From Pseudomonas asplenii (GTDB lineage Bacteria; Pseudomonadota; Gammaproteobacteria; Pseudomonadales; Pseudomonadaceae), in the NCBI RefSeq assembly GCF_900105475.1, contig NZ_LT629777.1, positions 682,001 to 746,000 of the forward strand: DNA of 64,000 bases. The letters are read 5' to 3'. Shown here piece by piece: positions 40,351 to 50,588 of this stretch. Under the pieces are notes generated by a model. The model was given only the letters and a program-made list of their open reading frames with translations. It ran no database searches and was not told where the DNA came from. Made by a program: the position numbers and the translations under genes. Numbering within the stretch: position 1 is the stretch's first letter; each line of letters begins with the position of its first letter.

Positions 40351-40871
40351 TCGTCACCTGTCACAGGTTTGCGTCCTGGCCTTTTCGCCAGAGTGCTGGA
40401 TAGCTTCTTCGAGACCAATTGGGATAGCGATTGTGTGTTGCTGGAAAATTCAAACGGTTGCGCCTGCAGGTAAGGCGGGGGGGACTCCTGCACTACCTCC
40501 ATCTGACTCGCCGAGACGGGCGGTACGTCTGAGCGCATCGGACGAGAAACACTGCGCGGCTTGCCACTCCCCGCGCGCCCTGGCCGGGATAGCTGAGCAT
40601 CCTGCAGGTGACGACCAACATCGTCCGCTGCCGCAACCTTGCTCAGATCCCTTTCCAACCCAAGTACCTGCATCACCGAAAGGTAGGCCCCGATAGTCAC
40701 GCCGGGGCCACCAGACTCCAGGGAACGCAAGGTCATCAAGGACATGCCGGCACGCTCGGCAACCTGCTTGGCGGTCAGTTTGCGCCGCAAACGGGCAAGC
40801 TTGAGCCGTTCCCCAAGGTCGGAGAGCAGTTGAGCCGTGGCTGGCAGCAACGGCGCAGTTTTTTTGGCCAT
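40347..40871 (-). CDS. hipB: HipB-type antitoxin with HTH
   Basis: 174 residues, longer than E. coli HipB (88). The Cro/C1-type HTH is at about 20-75 ([20 protein letters not shown], then [10 protein letters not shown]). The C-terminal half is low-complexity Pro/Ser-rich ([15 protein letters not shown]) and may be the flexible contact with HipA. It should neutralise HipA and repress its own operon. ATG 40871, with a weak ribosome site. The AT-rich upstream region (40872-40940) contains GCTAT/ATAGC arms and likely holds the promoter and operator. Confidence 0.85.
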   Translation of the reverse strand: MAKKTAPLLPATAQLLSDLGERLKLARLRRKLTAKQVAERAGMSLMTLRSLESGGPGVTIGAYLSVMQVLGLERDLSKVAAADDVGRHLQDAQLSRPGRAGSGKPRSVSRPMRSDVPPVSASQMEVVQESPPPYLQAQPFEFSSNTQSLSQLVSKKLSSTLAKRPGRKPVTGDE

Positions 40872-40991
40872 GGTGCTAATATTCCTTCACTTTCCAGCTA
40901 TAAAAGCCAGAATAATAGCACTCAATGAAAGCAGCAGTCGCCAGACCTGACGATAGGCGCTCAGCCGGTGGCGTAACTCAAGGTAAGGCCC

Positions 40992-41663
40992 TCAAGCCTG
41001 CAAATAGCGCAGCACCGCCTCACAGATCATCTCCCGATGCCGGGCCTTGACCTGCTCGTCCGGCAGGTCGATCTGGAAGAGCACCCCAAGGGTGTGGCGG
41101 TTCGAGACCCGGTAGAAACAGAACGAACTCACCAGTATGTGCACGTCCAGCGGGTCCAGGCCGCTACGGAACACACCTTCGCGGGCGCCGCGCTCGAGGA
41201 TCTCGCTCAGCGCCGTGACGATGGTCACGTTCAACGAGTGGATCGCCCCGGATCGCTTGACGTACTCACCCTTGTGGATGTTCTCGATGCTGACGATACG
41301 GACGAAATCGACATTGCGGTCGTGGTGATCGAAGGTGAACTCGACCATCCGCCGAATCGCTTCACGCGGCTCCAGCGCCGTCAGGTTCAGGCGGCTTTCG
41401 GTGCTGCGGATCTCACCGTACAGTTTTTCCAGCACCTCGACGTAGAGCTGTTCCTTGCTGCCGAAGTAGTAATAGATCATCCGTTTCGAGGTATGGGTCC
41501 GCTCGGCGATCGCGTCGACCCGCGCGCCGGACAGGCCCTGCTGGACAAACTCGACGATAGCCTCCTGGAGGATATTCTCGCGGGTCTTTTCGGGATTGTT
41601 CTTGCGACTCTTGCGCAACACGACAGCGGGCGCTTCGGTCGTGGCGGGTAGATCTGAAGTCAT
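40992..41663 (-). CDS. TetR-family regulator of the quinate/protocatechuate genes
   Basis: 223 residues. The TetR HTH is at about 30-75 (GARVDAIAERTHTSKRMIYYYFG), and the C-terminal ligand-binding helices follow. It is the only TetR-type regulator in the window and lies immediately downstream of quiC on the same strand, as in P. aeruginosa next to its quiC gene. The palindromes before aroQ and quiC/MFS are attractive targets, and protocatechuate, dehydroshikimate or shikimate could be the ligand (inference). ATG 41663 was used; ATG 41717 is less likely. Confidence 0.85.
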   Translation of the reverse strand: MTSDLPATTEAPAVVLRKSRKNNPEKTRENILQEAIVEFVQQGLSGARVDAIAERTHTSKRMIYYYFGSKEQLYVEVLEKLYGEIRSTESRLNLTALEPREAIRRMVEFTFDHHDRNVDFVRIVSIENIHKGEYVKRSGAIHSLNVTIVTALSEILERGAREGVFRSGLDPLDVHILVSSFCFYRVSNRHTLGVLFQIDLPDEQVKARHREMICEAVLRYLQA

Positions 41664-41773
41664 GGTCACTCTGGGCTCACAGCCATCTCGGCAGATGCAG
41701 GCGATTATGGGACGCATGCCACGCTGAAGGAAGCAGGGAGACCGGCCAATTCATCCCCCTGCGTCAGTCATCG

Positions 41774-43687
<1,914 letters not shown>

Positions 43688-43802
43688 GAATCGACTCCCG
43701 GCAGTGGGCTTCTTATTGTGGACACGGACCGAAACCGAGGGTTGTAGAGCCTCGGGAAGTGACCGGATTATTGATGCAGCGAAGCCACGACTTCAATCAA
43801 AG

Positions 43803-43820
43803 TGTACGAACCAGTTAGTT
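43803..43820. promoter_or_regulatory. TetR-type operator between quiC and MFS gene
   Basis: GTACGAACCAGTTAGTTT is the left half-perfect copy of the GTACnAACnnGTTnGTAC palindrome. It sits in the 270-base divergent quiC/MFS gap, about 115 bases before quiC and 137 before the MFS gene. It shares an 11-base core with the aroQ operator. Confidence 0.6.
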
Positions 43821-43957
43821 TTGTGTGCGATTATCGACCACAATGGTCCGCAGCGAATTGACGGTTTTTTGCCCGCTGCGCACCATCGTCCGGGCCAAGG
43901 CAGTGCTTCAAACGTTCCGCAAACCCAGTCACAATTCCAAAAAACGGGTAATCGCTC

Positions 43958-45292
43958 ATGCTTTCATCCTCACAAAGCTCCCCTGTGAACCAGGGCAGCA
44001 CCGGCGGCGGCATTGCCGCCAAACTTCGCGGCGCAATGGCCGTCGGCTCGACCCGCTGGGGCATGCTGGCCCTGGTGTTTTTCGCCACCACCCTGAACTA
44101 CATCGACCGTGCCGCCCTGGGCGTCATGCAGCCCATCCTCGCCAAGGAAATGAGCTGGACGGCGATGGACTACGCCAACATCAACTTCTGGTTCCAGGTC
44201 GGCTATGCCGTCGGCTTCGTCCTGCAGGGCCGGATGATCGACCGGCTCGGTGTGAAGAAGGTGTTCTTCTGCGCCGTATTGCTGTGGAGCCTGGCAACCG
44301 GCGCCCATGGCCTGGCGACTTCGGCCGTGGGCTTCATGATCTGCCGTTTCATCCTCGGCCTGACCGAAGCCGCCAACTACCCGGCCTGCGTGAAGACCAC
44401 CCGGTTGTGGTTCCCCGCTGGCGAGCGTGCGGTGGCCACCGGCATCTTCAACGCCGGGACCAACGTCGGGGCAATGTTCACGCCGATGCTGCTGCCGATC
44501 GTCCTGCAGGTCTGGGGCTGGCAGGCAGCCTTCCTGTGCATGGCAGCGCTGGGCGGCATCTGGCTGCTGTTCTGGGGCCTGAAATACTTCAACCCGGAAG
44601 ATCACCCCTCGGTGAAAACCTCGGAGCTGGCGTACATCCAGAAGGACGCTGAGCCGGAACAACCTGGCGTACCGTTTTCGCGCATCCTGCGCATGCGCGG
44701 CACCTGGGCCTTTGCCCTGGCCTATTCGCTGACCGCACCAGTGTTCTGGTTCTACCTGTACTGGTTGCCGCCGTTCCTCAACCAGCAATACAACCTGGGC
44801 ATCAGCGTGACGCAGATGGGTATCCCGCTGATCATCATCTACCTGACTGCCGACTTCGGTAGCGTCGGGGGCGGCATCCTGTCGTCGTTCATGATCGGTC
44901 GTGGCATCAACCCGATCCGCGCCCGCCTGCTGTCGATGCTGCTGTTCGCCTGCTGCATCATCGGCGTGGTCATGGCGGCCGGCTCCAGCCATCTGTGGGT
45001 TGCGGTGGGAGCGATCTCCCTGGCAATCGGCGCGCACCAGGCCTGGACCGCGAACATCTGGAGCCTGGTGATGGACTACACGCCCAAGCACATGGTGAGC
45101 ACGGTGTTCGGTTTTGGTGGCATGTGTGCGGCGATCGGCGGGATGTTCATGACGCAGTTGGTGGGCCATGTCCTGACCATCACCAATAACAACTACACGG
45201 TGCTGTTCACCATGATTCCGGCGATGTATTTCCTGGCGCTGACCTGGATGTACTTCATGGCGCCGCGCAAGATCCCGAATCTGGCTGACTGA
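43958..45292 (+). CDS. MFS transporter, anion:cation symporter (ACS) family, for quinate/shikimate-type acids
   Basis: 444 residues, 12 helices. Helix 1 has the ACS motif TTLNYIDRAALG, and GRMIDRLGVKKVF follows helix 2. It is divergent from quiC and convergent with pcaG, so the likely substrate is quinate, shikimate, 3-dehydroshikimate or protocatechuate. Hexuronate-type transporters are similar in sequence, so context drives the call. The gap to quiC has the shared palindrome. A bidirectional terminator separates it from pcaG. Confidence 0.82.
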   Translation: MLSSSQSSPVNQGSTGGGIAAKLRGAMAVGSTRWGMLALVFFATTLNYIDRAALGVMQPILAKEMSWTAMDYANINFWFQVGYAVGFVLQGRMIDRLGVKKVFFCAVLLWSLATGAHGLATSAVGFMICRFILGLTEAANYPACVKTTRLWFPAGERAVATGIFNAGTNVGAMFTPMLLPIVLQVWGWQAAFLCMAALGGIWLLFWGLKYFNPEDHPSVKTSELAYIQKDAEPEQPGVPFSRILRMRGTWAFALAYSLTAPVFWFYLYWLPPFLNQQYNLGISVTQMGIPLIIIYLTADFGSVGGGILSSFMIGRGINPIRARLLSMLLFACCIIGVVMAAGSSHLWVAVGAISLAIGAHQAWTANIWSLVMDYTPKHMVSTVFGFGGMCAAIGGMFMTQLVGHVLTITNNNYTVLFTMIPAMYFLALTWMYFMAPRKIPNLAD

Positions 45293-45311
45293 TTCGCGCC
45301 GTAGCAAAAAA

Positions 45312-45349
45312 CACGGTGGACGATGCTGGCATCGCCCACCGTTTTTTTC
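45312..45349. terminator. Terminator between the MFS gene and pcaG
   Basis: ACGGTGG-N-GATG and CATC-N-CCACCGT form a long stem-loop followed by seven T residues on the plus strand, with a matching A-run on the other side of the stem. It probably works in both directions. Confidence 0.85.
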
Positions 45350-45953
45350 AGAAGTCGAAGAACACCGTCTCGCCCTCACCCTGGATGCGGATATCGAACC
45401 GATAGGCCGTCCGTCCATTCACCTCGCAACGCTGGGCAATCAAGGTTTCCCGACGCTGCGGCTGCTCGATCAGGTTGATCACCGGGCATTTGGCGTTGGC
45501 TTCAGCCTCGTCGGAGAAGTACAGGCGGGTCTGCAGGTGGATATTGATCCCCCGGGCAAACAGCGAAACGTTGATATGCGGTGCCATCGGCACGCCAGCA
45601 GCGTTGTTCACCACCCCCGGCTTGATGGTTTCCAGAGTCCACTCCCCCGCATCGAAGGTGGTCGCAGTACGGCCAAAACTGTTGAAGGGCTTCTCCGAAT
45701 CGAATTCGCTGTCGTAGACACCTTCATGGTTGGCCTGCCAGAACTCCAGGAAGGAGTCGCGCACCAGGTGGCCGTTGCCATCGTAGACATTGCCGAACAG
45801 CAGGATATGTTCACCAGGCGCCTCGGGACTGGCCATCCGGTTCCAGATTTCCTCGGGCCGTGGCGGGTTGCCGGCAGCCGCCAGCGCCAGGCCGATATGC
45901 ACGTAGGGGCCAGCGGTCTGGGACGGGGTTTCCATGAGCAATTGAACAGGCAT
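45348..45953 (-). CDS. pcaG: Protocatechuate 3,4-dioxygenase alpha subunit
   Basis: 201 residues. It pairs with PcaH in the iron-containing intradiol dioxygenase that cleaves protocatechuate to beta-carboxy-cis,cis-muconate. The alpha subunit lacks the Fe ligands but keeps the fold: QTAGPYVHIGLA near the N-terminus, FLEFWQANHEGVY and PHINVSLFARGI, then LYFSDEAEANAKCP. It follows pcaH with an 11-base gap, so coexpression is expected. The gene also carries the PcaG ending QGEGETVFFDF. Confidence 0.95.
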   Translation of the reverse strand: MPVQLLMETPSQTAGPYVHIGLALAAAGNPPRPEEIWNRMASPEAPGEHILLFGNVYDGNGHLVRDSFLEFWQANHEGVYDSEFDSEKPFNSFGRTATTFDAGEWTLETIKPGVVNNAAGVPMAPHINVSLFARGINIHLQTRLYFSDEAEANAKCPVINLIEQPQRRETLIAQRCEVNGRTAYRFDIRIQGEGETVFFDF

Positions 45954-45964
45954 GGTCGGTCTCC

Positions 45965-46684
45965 TCAGCAGTTTTCGAAGTGGGTCTTGCGCTGGCCGCG
46001 CAGCACGATGTCAAAGCGATAGGCCAGGCAATCCATCGGATTGGCGTTGGCCATGTCGAGCTTCGCCACCAGGCTCTGCACCGCTTCGGGGTTGGCGATC
46101 GACTTGACGATCGGGCACATCGGGATCAGCGGGTCGCCTTCGAAATACAGCTGGGTGATCAGGCGCGTGGCAATCGACGGGCCGCTGATGGACACGTGGA
46201 TATGCGCCGGACGCCAGTCGTTCGGGCCGTTGCGCCACGGGTATGGCCCGGGCTTGATGGTGCGGAAGGTGTAATTGCCATCGCGGTCGGTCAGCGCCCG
46301 GCCGACACCACCGAAGTTCGGGTCCAGCGGGGCCAGATAGCGGTCGTTCTTGTGGCGGTAGCGGCCACCGGCGTTGGCCTGCCAGATCTCTACCAGGGTA
46401 TGCGGGATCGGTTTGCCGTACTGGTCGCAGACGCGCCCGGCGAGGATGATGCGCTCGCCCACCGGCAAGCCGCCGTTATTGAAATTGAGCAACAGGTCGT
46501 TATCGAAACGGCCGAACTTCAGATGGGAAAAATCCGGGCCGGTGCTTTCGCTGACCGACTGCGGAATGCTCACCAGCGCCTGGCGCGGGGAACGGGCGAT
46601 GGACGTCTTGTAGTCGGGGGTCAGGGCCTTGGGGTGCCAGTTACGGTCACGAATGACAAAACGACTGTTGTCTGCTTCAGACAT
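45965..46684 (-). CDS. pcaH: Protocatechuate 3,4-dioxygenase beta subunit
   Basis: 239 residues. It holds the catalytic Fe(III): Tyr ligand in [15 protein letters not shown] and in [10 protein letters not shown], His ligands in [11 protein letters not shown]. The sequence keeps [13 protein letters not shown] and the terminal [11 protein letters not shown]. It is first in the pcaHG operon, with pcaQ upstream in the same direction and a PcaQ-type box between them. Protocatechuate comes from quiC within this cluster, so the pathway ends locally at ring cleavage; the downstream pca genes are not in the window. Confidence 0.96.
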   Translation of the reverse strand: MSEADNSRFVIRDRNWHPKALTPDYKTSIARSPRQALVSIPQSVSESTGPDFSHLKFGRFDNDLLLNFNNGGLPVGERIILAGRVCDQYGKPIPHTLVEIWQANAGGRYRHKNDRYLAPLDPNFGGVGRALTDRDGNYTFRTIKPGPYPWRNGPNDWRPAHIHVSISGPSIATRLITQLYFEGDPLIPMCPIVKSIANPEAVQSLVAKLDMANANPMDCLAYRFDIVLRGQRKTHFENC

Positions 46685-46800
46685 GTCGGTCTCCTGTTGT
46701 TTTTATGGGTAGAGGTAGCTGCACGCTACACCCTGCAAATCACGCGCTTGCAGCCTGCCCCAACAGGGAACCGTTGAAAACTGAAAAGCCGGGCTCTACC

Positions 46801-46818
46801 CATAACCATATGGTTATG
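46801..46818. promoter_or_regulatory. PcaQ-type operator, perfect 18-bp palindrome
   Basis: CATAACCAT / ATGGTTATG matches the PcaQ consensus ATAACC-N4-GGTTAT. It lies about 120 bases upstream of pcaH and overlaps the last codons of pcaQ. Confidence 0.85.
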
Positions 46819-47743
46819 GATATTGCCCTTCTCGATAAGCCTGCCCCACTTCGCGCAACACCTCGACGGCCCATTGCGCAGCCAGCGACAAGGGCAAGCT
46901 GGCGTTGCTCGAAATGCCCACCGACCCACCCGGCTCACGCTGCCCGAGATCGATCTCGCGCAGTTCACCGCACTCCAGGTCCAGGCGCACCGCATCCAGC
47001 GGCGCCAACCACAACGCCGTGCTGGACAGCACGTAGCGTCGGCTCAGCGCCACCGACAGGGTTTCCAGGCGCTGCCGCGACGGACTGAGGCCGCATTGCA
47101 CGAACAGGCTGTCGGCGAACTTGCGGATAGTGGTGCCCGCCAGCGGCAACACCAGCGGGAAGTTCTCCACCGCCGCGCGATCCAGTGGGCCATCCAGTAG
47201 CGGATGATCGGGACGGGCCACCAGGGTCATGGATTCGCTGTAGAGATGCTCGAAGGTCAGGCCCTGGATTTCCGGGCTGTCGGTCATCCGCCCGACCACC
47301 AGGTCGACATCGCCGACCCGCAATTGCGAGAGCAGATAGGCGCTCGGCCCGGTCACCACGCTGACCACCAACGCGGGATGACGCTCGTGCAGGCGTCGCA
47401 CCACTTCCGGGACCAGCAGGCTTTCCACGGTCGACAGCACCCCGAGCCGCACCACGCTGTCGGCGTATTCACCCTCACGCAGCGCTTGCACACCTTCACG
47501 CAGGGTTTGCACGGAAGGCCCGGCATAACGCAGGAAGGCCACCCCGGCTTCGGTCAGGCTGATGCCACTCTTGCTGCGCACGAACAGGCGAGTCGCCAGC
47601 AGCTCTTCCAACTCCTTGAGCGTCTTCGACATCGCCGGCTGGCTCACCGCCAGGGCATCCGCCGCCCGCGCCAGGCTGCCCTGGCGAGCCATTTCGAGAA
47701 AGCAGACGAGGTGGCGGAATTTGATGCGGGTATCGATGTTCAC
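46814..47743 (-). CDS. pcaQ: LysR-family activator of pcaHG
   Basis: 309 residues. The LysR HTH is at the N-terminus (MNIDTRIKFRHLVCFLEMAR, then SLARAADALAVSQPAMSKTLKELE), followed by the substrate-binding domain. GTG 47743 gives the usual PcaQ start; the open frame continues to 47782 but has no ribosome site there. PcaQ activates pca genes with beta-carboxymuconate or related ligand in other proteobacteria. The perfect box at its own 3' end, between it and pcaH, supports the assignment. Confidence 0.85.
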   Translation of the reverse strand: MNIDTRIKFRHLVCFLEMARQGSLARAADALAVSQPAMSKTLKELEELLATRLFVRSKSGISLTEAGVAFLRYAGPSVQTLREGVQALREGEYADSVVRLGVLSTVESLLVPEVVRRLHERHPALVVSVVTGPSAYLLSQLRVGDVDLVVGRMTDSPEIQGLTFEHLYSESMTLVARPDHPLLDGPLDRAAVENFPLVLPLAGTTIRKFADSLFVQCGLSPSRQRLETLSVALSRRYVLSSTALWLAPLDAVRLDLECGELREIDLGQREPGGSVGISSNASLPLSLAAQWAVEVLREVGQAYREGQYP

Positions 47744-47924
47744 GAGACGGCGGGCTCCGGGTACGGATCGGGACTGCGGCAATTGTGTCTGATATTCAGC
47801 GCGGACGGCGATTTCTGAACCCCATCCGCGCTTGGGCGTCTATCTGCATGGCCTGACGATCGGACTGGCGGTAGTGCGTCCCGGCAACAACACTCAATAG
47901 GCACAATGACGGGAGGATTCCCAC

Positions 47925-48818
47925 ATGCTCTGGAAAAAAGGACGGCGCAGCGACAATGTGGTGGATGCTCGCGACGACAACAATGCTGGCGGTGGTGGTC
48001 TACGTTTCGGCGGTGGCAAGGGCTTGAGCCTGGCGGCCGTGGTCCTGATCGTCGGCATCGGCCTGCTGACCGGCCAGGACCCGATGCAGATCCTCGGGCA
48101 ACTCAGTGGCCAGATGAGCCAGCCATCGGCGGTTCCAAGCACTCAACAAACACGCCCGGCGCCTGCGGCAAGTGACCAGCAGGCGGACTTCGTTCGGGCG
48201 ATTCTCGGCGACACCGAGGACACCTGGGGCCAGATCTTCCAACAGGCCGGACGCCAGTATCAGGACCCGACGCTGGTGCTGTTCCGCGGCCAGGTCAAAT
48301 CGGCCTGCGGCCTGGCTTCCTCGGCCACCGGGCCGTTCTATTGCCCGGCGGATCGGCGGGTCTACCTGGACCTGGATTTCTTCCGCGAAATGTCCCAGCG
48401 TTTCAAGGCCGCCGGCGACTTCGCCCAAGCCTATGTGATCGCCCACGAGGTCGGTCATCACGTGCAGACGCTGCTCGGTGTGTCGGCCAAGATCCAGGCA
48501 GCGCGCCAGCAGGGACGGCGGATGGAGGGGGATGGCGGGCTGCTGGTTCGCCAGGAGCTGCAGGCCGACTGCCTGGCCGGGGTCTGGGCCTGGCATGCGC
48601 AGAAACGCCTGAACTGGCTGGAGCCCGGCGATGTGGAAGAAGCCTTGAATGCCGCCAATGCAATCGGTGATGATCGCCTCCAGCAACAGGGTCAGGGCCA
48701 TGTGGTACCAGACTCCTTCACCCATGGTACCTCCGCACAGCGGGTGCGCTGGTTCAAGATCGGCTTCGCTCAGGGGCAACTCAGTCAATGCGATACCTTT
48801 GCCACAAAGAGTTTGTGA
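47925..48818 (+). CDS. YpfJ-family neutral zinc metallopeptidase
   Basis: 297 residues. The N-terminal region is polar and glycine-rich (NNAGGGGLRFGGGK), followed by one transmembrane helix (LSLAAVVLIVGIGLL), then a periplasmic zinc peptidase domain with HEVGHHVQ at about 174 and the third ligand in LQADCLAGVWA. Conserved Cys residues (CGLASS and YCPADR) are also kept. It is related to E. coli YpfJ; substrate unknown. GGGAGG lies before ATG 47925. The next gene begins at its stop codon. Confidence 0.88.
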   Translation: MLWKKGRRSDNVVDARDDNNAGGGGLRFGGGKGLSLAAVVLIVGIGLLTGQDPMQILGQLSGQMSQPSAVPSTQQTRPAPAASDQQADFVRAILGDTEDTWGQIFQQAGRQYQDPTLVLFRGQVKSACGLASSATGPFYCPADRRVYLDLDFFREMSQRFKAAGDFAQAYVIAHEVGHHVQTLLGVSAKIQAARQQGRRMEGDGGLLVRQELQADCLAGVWAWHAQKRLNWLEPGDVEEALNAANAIGDDRLQQQGQGHVVPDSFTHGTSAQRVRWFKIGFAQGQLSQCDTFATKSL

Positions 48819-49900
48819 ATGAACGGGACTACAGCGGGCCGGCGCAAGTGTTTCGGCCACTGACTACCCTGTCGTCTGATGCAACGCTATCGCCAGCAAG
48901 CACAACACCGCTCGGCCGCCTCCTGCGGGGGGCGGTGCTGCTCGGGATGTGCGCAATGACAGGGCTGGCAGGAGCGGCGGAACATGGCGTCCGCGAGGTC
49001 AGCCCCAACCACCTGAAACTGTCGTCCGGCGAGTTGAGCGTCGGCCTCAACCGCGACTGGCGCGGCCCGATGCCCGATGTGCAACGGGTACTGATCATCG
49101 TCCACGGTCGATTGCGCAATGCCATGACCTATCTCCAGAGCGCCGAAACGGCTGCCTCCCAGGCAGGCCAGGAGCGCAACACGCTGATCATCGCGCCGCA
49201 GTTCCTCAACGACAGCGATGTGCGGCGCAATCATCTGCCCGACCGGCTACTGCGCTGGCACGGCAACGACTGGATGGCCGGCGACCCCGCTATCGGACCG
49301 GCCGGCATGAGTTCCTATGCGGCGCTGGATGAAATCCTGGCACGCCTGGGGAACCGCAAGAAATTCCCGGCGCTGCGCGAGGTGGTGATCGCCGGGCATT
49401 CCGGCGGTGGCCAGGTGGTCCAGCGGTATGCGCTGGTCGGGCATGGCGATGCACAACTGGCCGGCAGCGGTGTCCGGTTGCGTTATGTGGTCGCCAACCC
49501 GTCGTCCTATGCCTATTTCAGCCCACAACGACCGGCGAAGGGCTTCGATCCGGCCGGTTGCCCGGGTTTCAATGACTGGAAGTATGGCCTGCAGAACCTG
49601 CCGGCCTATGTCACCGGGCAATCGGCGACGCAGTTGGAACAAACCTACGTGCAGCGCGACGTGACCTACCTGCTGGGGCAGAAAGACACCAATCCGAACC
49701 ACCCGGCGCTGGACAAGAGTTGCGCGGCCGAAGCCCAGGGCGCGTATCGATTGATTCGTGGGCACAATTACTTTGCCTATCTGCAGCAACGGCATCCACA
49801 AGGCCTGGCACAAAGGCTGGTGGAGGTGCCGGGGGTGGGGCATGACGGCAACGGGATGTTCACGTCGCCGCAGGGGCAGCAGGCTCTGTTCAGCCAGTAG
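48815..49900 (+). CDS. Exported alpha/beta-hydrolase-like protein with REP remnant in the 5' end
   Basis: About 361 residues from GTG 48815, overlapping the previous stop (GTGA). The start is uncertain: ATG 48788 is internal to the peptidase gene and GTG 48848 has no ribosome site. A signal-like segment (LLRGAVLLGMCAMTGLAGA) is followed by a soluble alpha/beta-hydrolase-like fold with nucleophile motif IAGHSGGGQVV at about 198-208 and VPGVGHDGNG near the end (His). Bases 48884-48902 match a REP arm, so the N-terminus seems partly built from repeat DNA. Substrate unknown. Confidence 0.7.
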   Translation: MNERDYSGPAQVFRPLTTLSSDATLSPASTTPLGRLLRGAVLLGMCAMTGLAGAAEHGVREVSPNHLKLSSGELSVGLNRDWRGPMPDVQRVLIIVHGRLRNAMTYLQSAETAASQAGQERNTLIIAPQFLNDSDVRRNHLPDRLLRWHGNDWMAGDPAIGPAGMSSYAALDEILARLGNRKKFPALREVVIAGHSGGGQVVQRYALVGHGDAQLAGSGVRLRYVVANPSSYAYFSPQRPAKGFDPAGCPGFNDWKYGLQNLPAYVTGQSATQLEQTYVQRDVTYLLGQKDTNPNHPALDKSCAAEAQGAYRLIRGHNYFAYLQQRHPQGLAQRLVEVPGVGHDGNGMFTSPQGQQALFSQ

Positions 49901-49911
49901 TCACCACCGTT

Positions 49912-49940
49912 CTGGGGCGCCTGGTTTGCGGGCGCCCCAG
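49912..49940. terminator. GC-rich hairpin after the hydrolase gene
   Basis: CTGGGGCGCC and GGCGCCCCAG form a perfect 10-bp stem 12 bases past the hydrolase stop. No T-run is present. Confidence 0.45.
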
Positions 49941-50000
49941 AGCGGCGGGGCGGCGATCCGACAAGCCCACGCGCCACACAGATCAGCAGCGTAGGCTCTC

Positions 50001-50588
50001 CTACAGCATCCGCAGCAGTGCCGCACAATCCTCGGCATGCCAGTCCGTCAGTTCCGGCCACGGGTTATCCGGCAGGTTCACCAGCACCGTGCGAGTGCCG
50101 GCCGCACGGCCGCAGTCGAGGTCGAAGCGGTAGTCACCCACCATCACCATCTCGCTCGGCGCCACGTCCCAGGCCTCGGCCAGTTTCAGCAGGCCGCCCG
50201 GATGCGGCTTCGGCGGAGCATCGTCGCGCCCCAGCACATCCTCGACCGCAAAGCAGTCGGCGAGGCCAATGGCTTCCAGCGTGACATGGGCCAGCTCGCC
50301 GGCATTGCGCGTCAGGATACCCAGGCGATAACCACGTCCGGCCAGTTCGCGCACCAGTTCCACAGCACCCACCGCCGGTTGCGAGCCCAGCGCCAGGTCA
50401 CGCTCATGCTCCAGCAACCAGGCATGCTTGGCCGCCGCTTCATCAGCCGGCAGCGCCGCCAGGTGAGTGAGGATGTCGTCTTCCGGCGGAATCGACAGTG
50501 CCACGCGAATCGCCGCGAAGTCATGCACGGCGACGGTCAGGGTGCCGTCCATGTCGAACACCCAGTGACGCACCTCGGCCAGGCTCAT
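50001..50588 (-). CDS. HAD-superfamily phosphatase
   Basis: 195 residues. Motif I is FDMDGTLT near the N-terminus, motif II LTRNAGE at about 96, and motif III/IV MVGDYRFDLDCGRAAG (key Asp residues) at about 150. A helical cap subdomain fills residues 20-90. It is a phosphoglycolate phosphatase-like or nucleotidase-like enzyme, substrate unknown. It overlaps tesB by four bases (ATG 50588 in ATGA), so translation is coupled. AAGGA precedes the start. Confidence 0.85.
   Translation of the reverse strand: MSLAEVRHWVFDMDGTLTVAVHDFAAIRVALSIPPEDDILTHLAALPADEAAAKHAWLLEHERDLALGSQPAVGAVELVRELAGRGYRLGILTRNAGELAHVTLEAIGLADCFAVEDVLGRDDAPPKPHPGGLLKLAEAWDVAPSEMVMVGDYRFDLDCGRAAGTRTVLVNLPDNPWPELTDWHAEDCAALLRML

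Noticed and set aside
43970..45418. 482-codon open frame on the minus strand
   Set aside because: It is antisense to the ACS-type MFS transporter and has no recognisable protein features.
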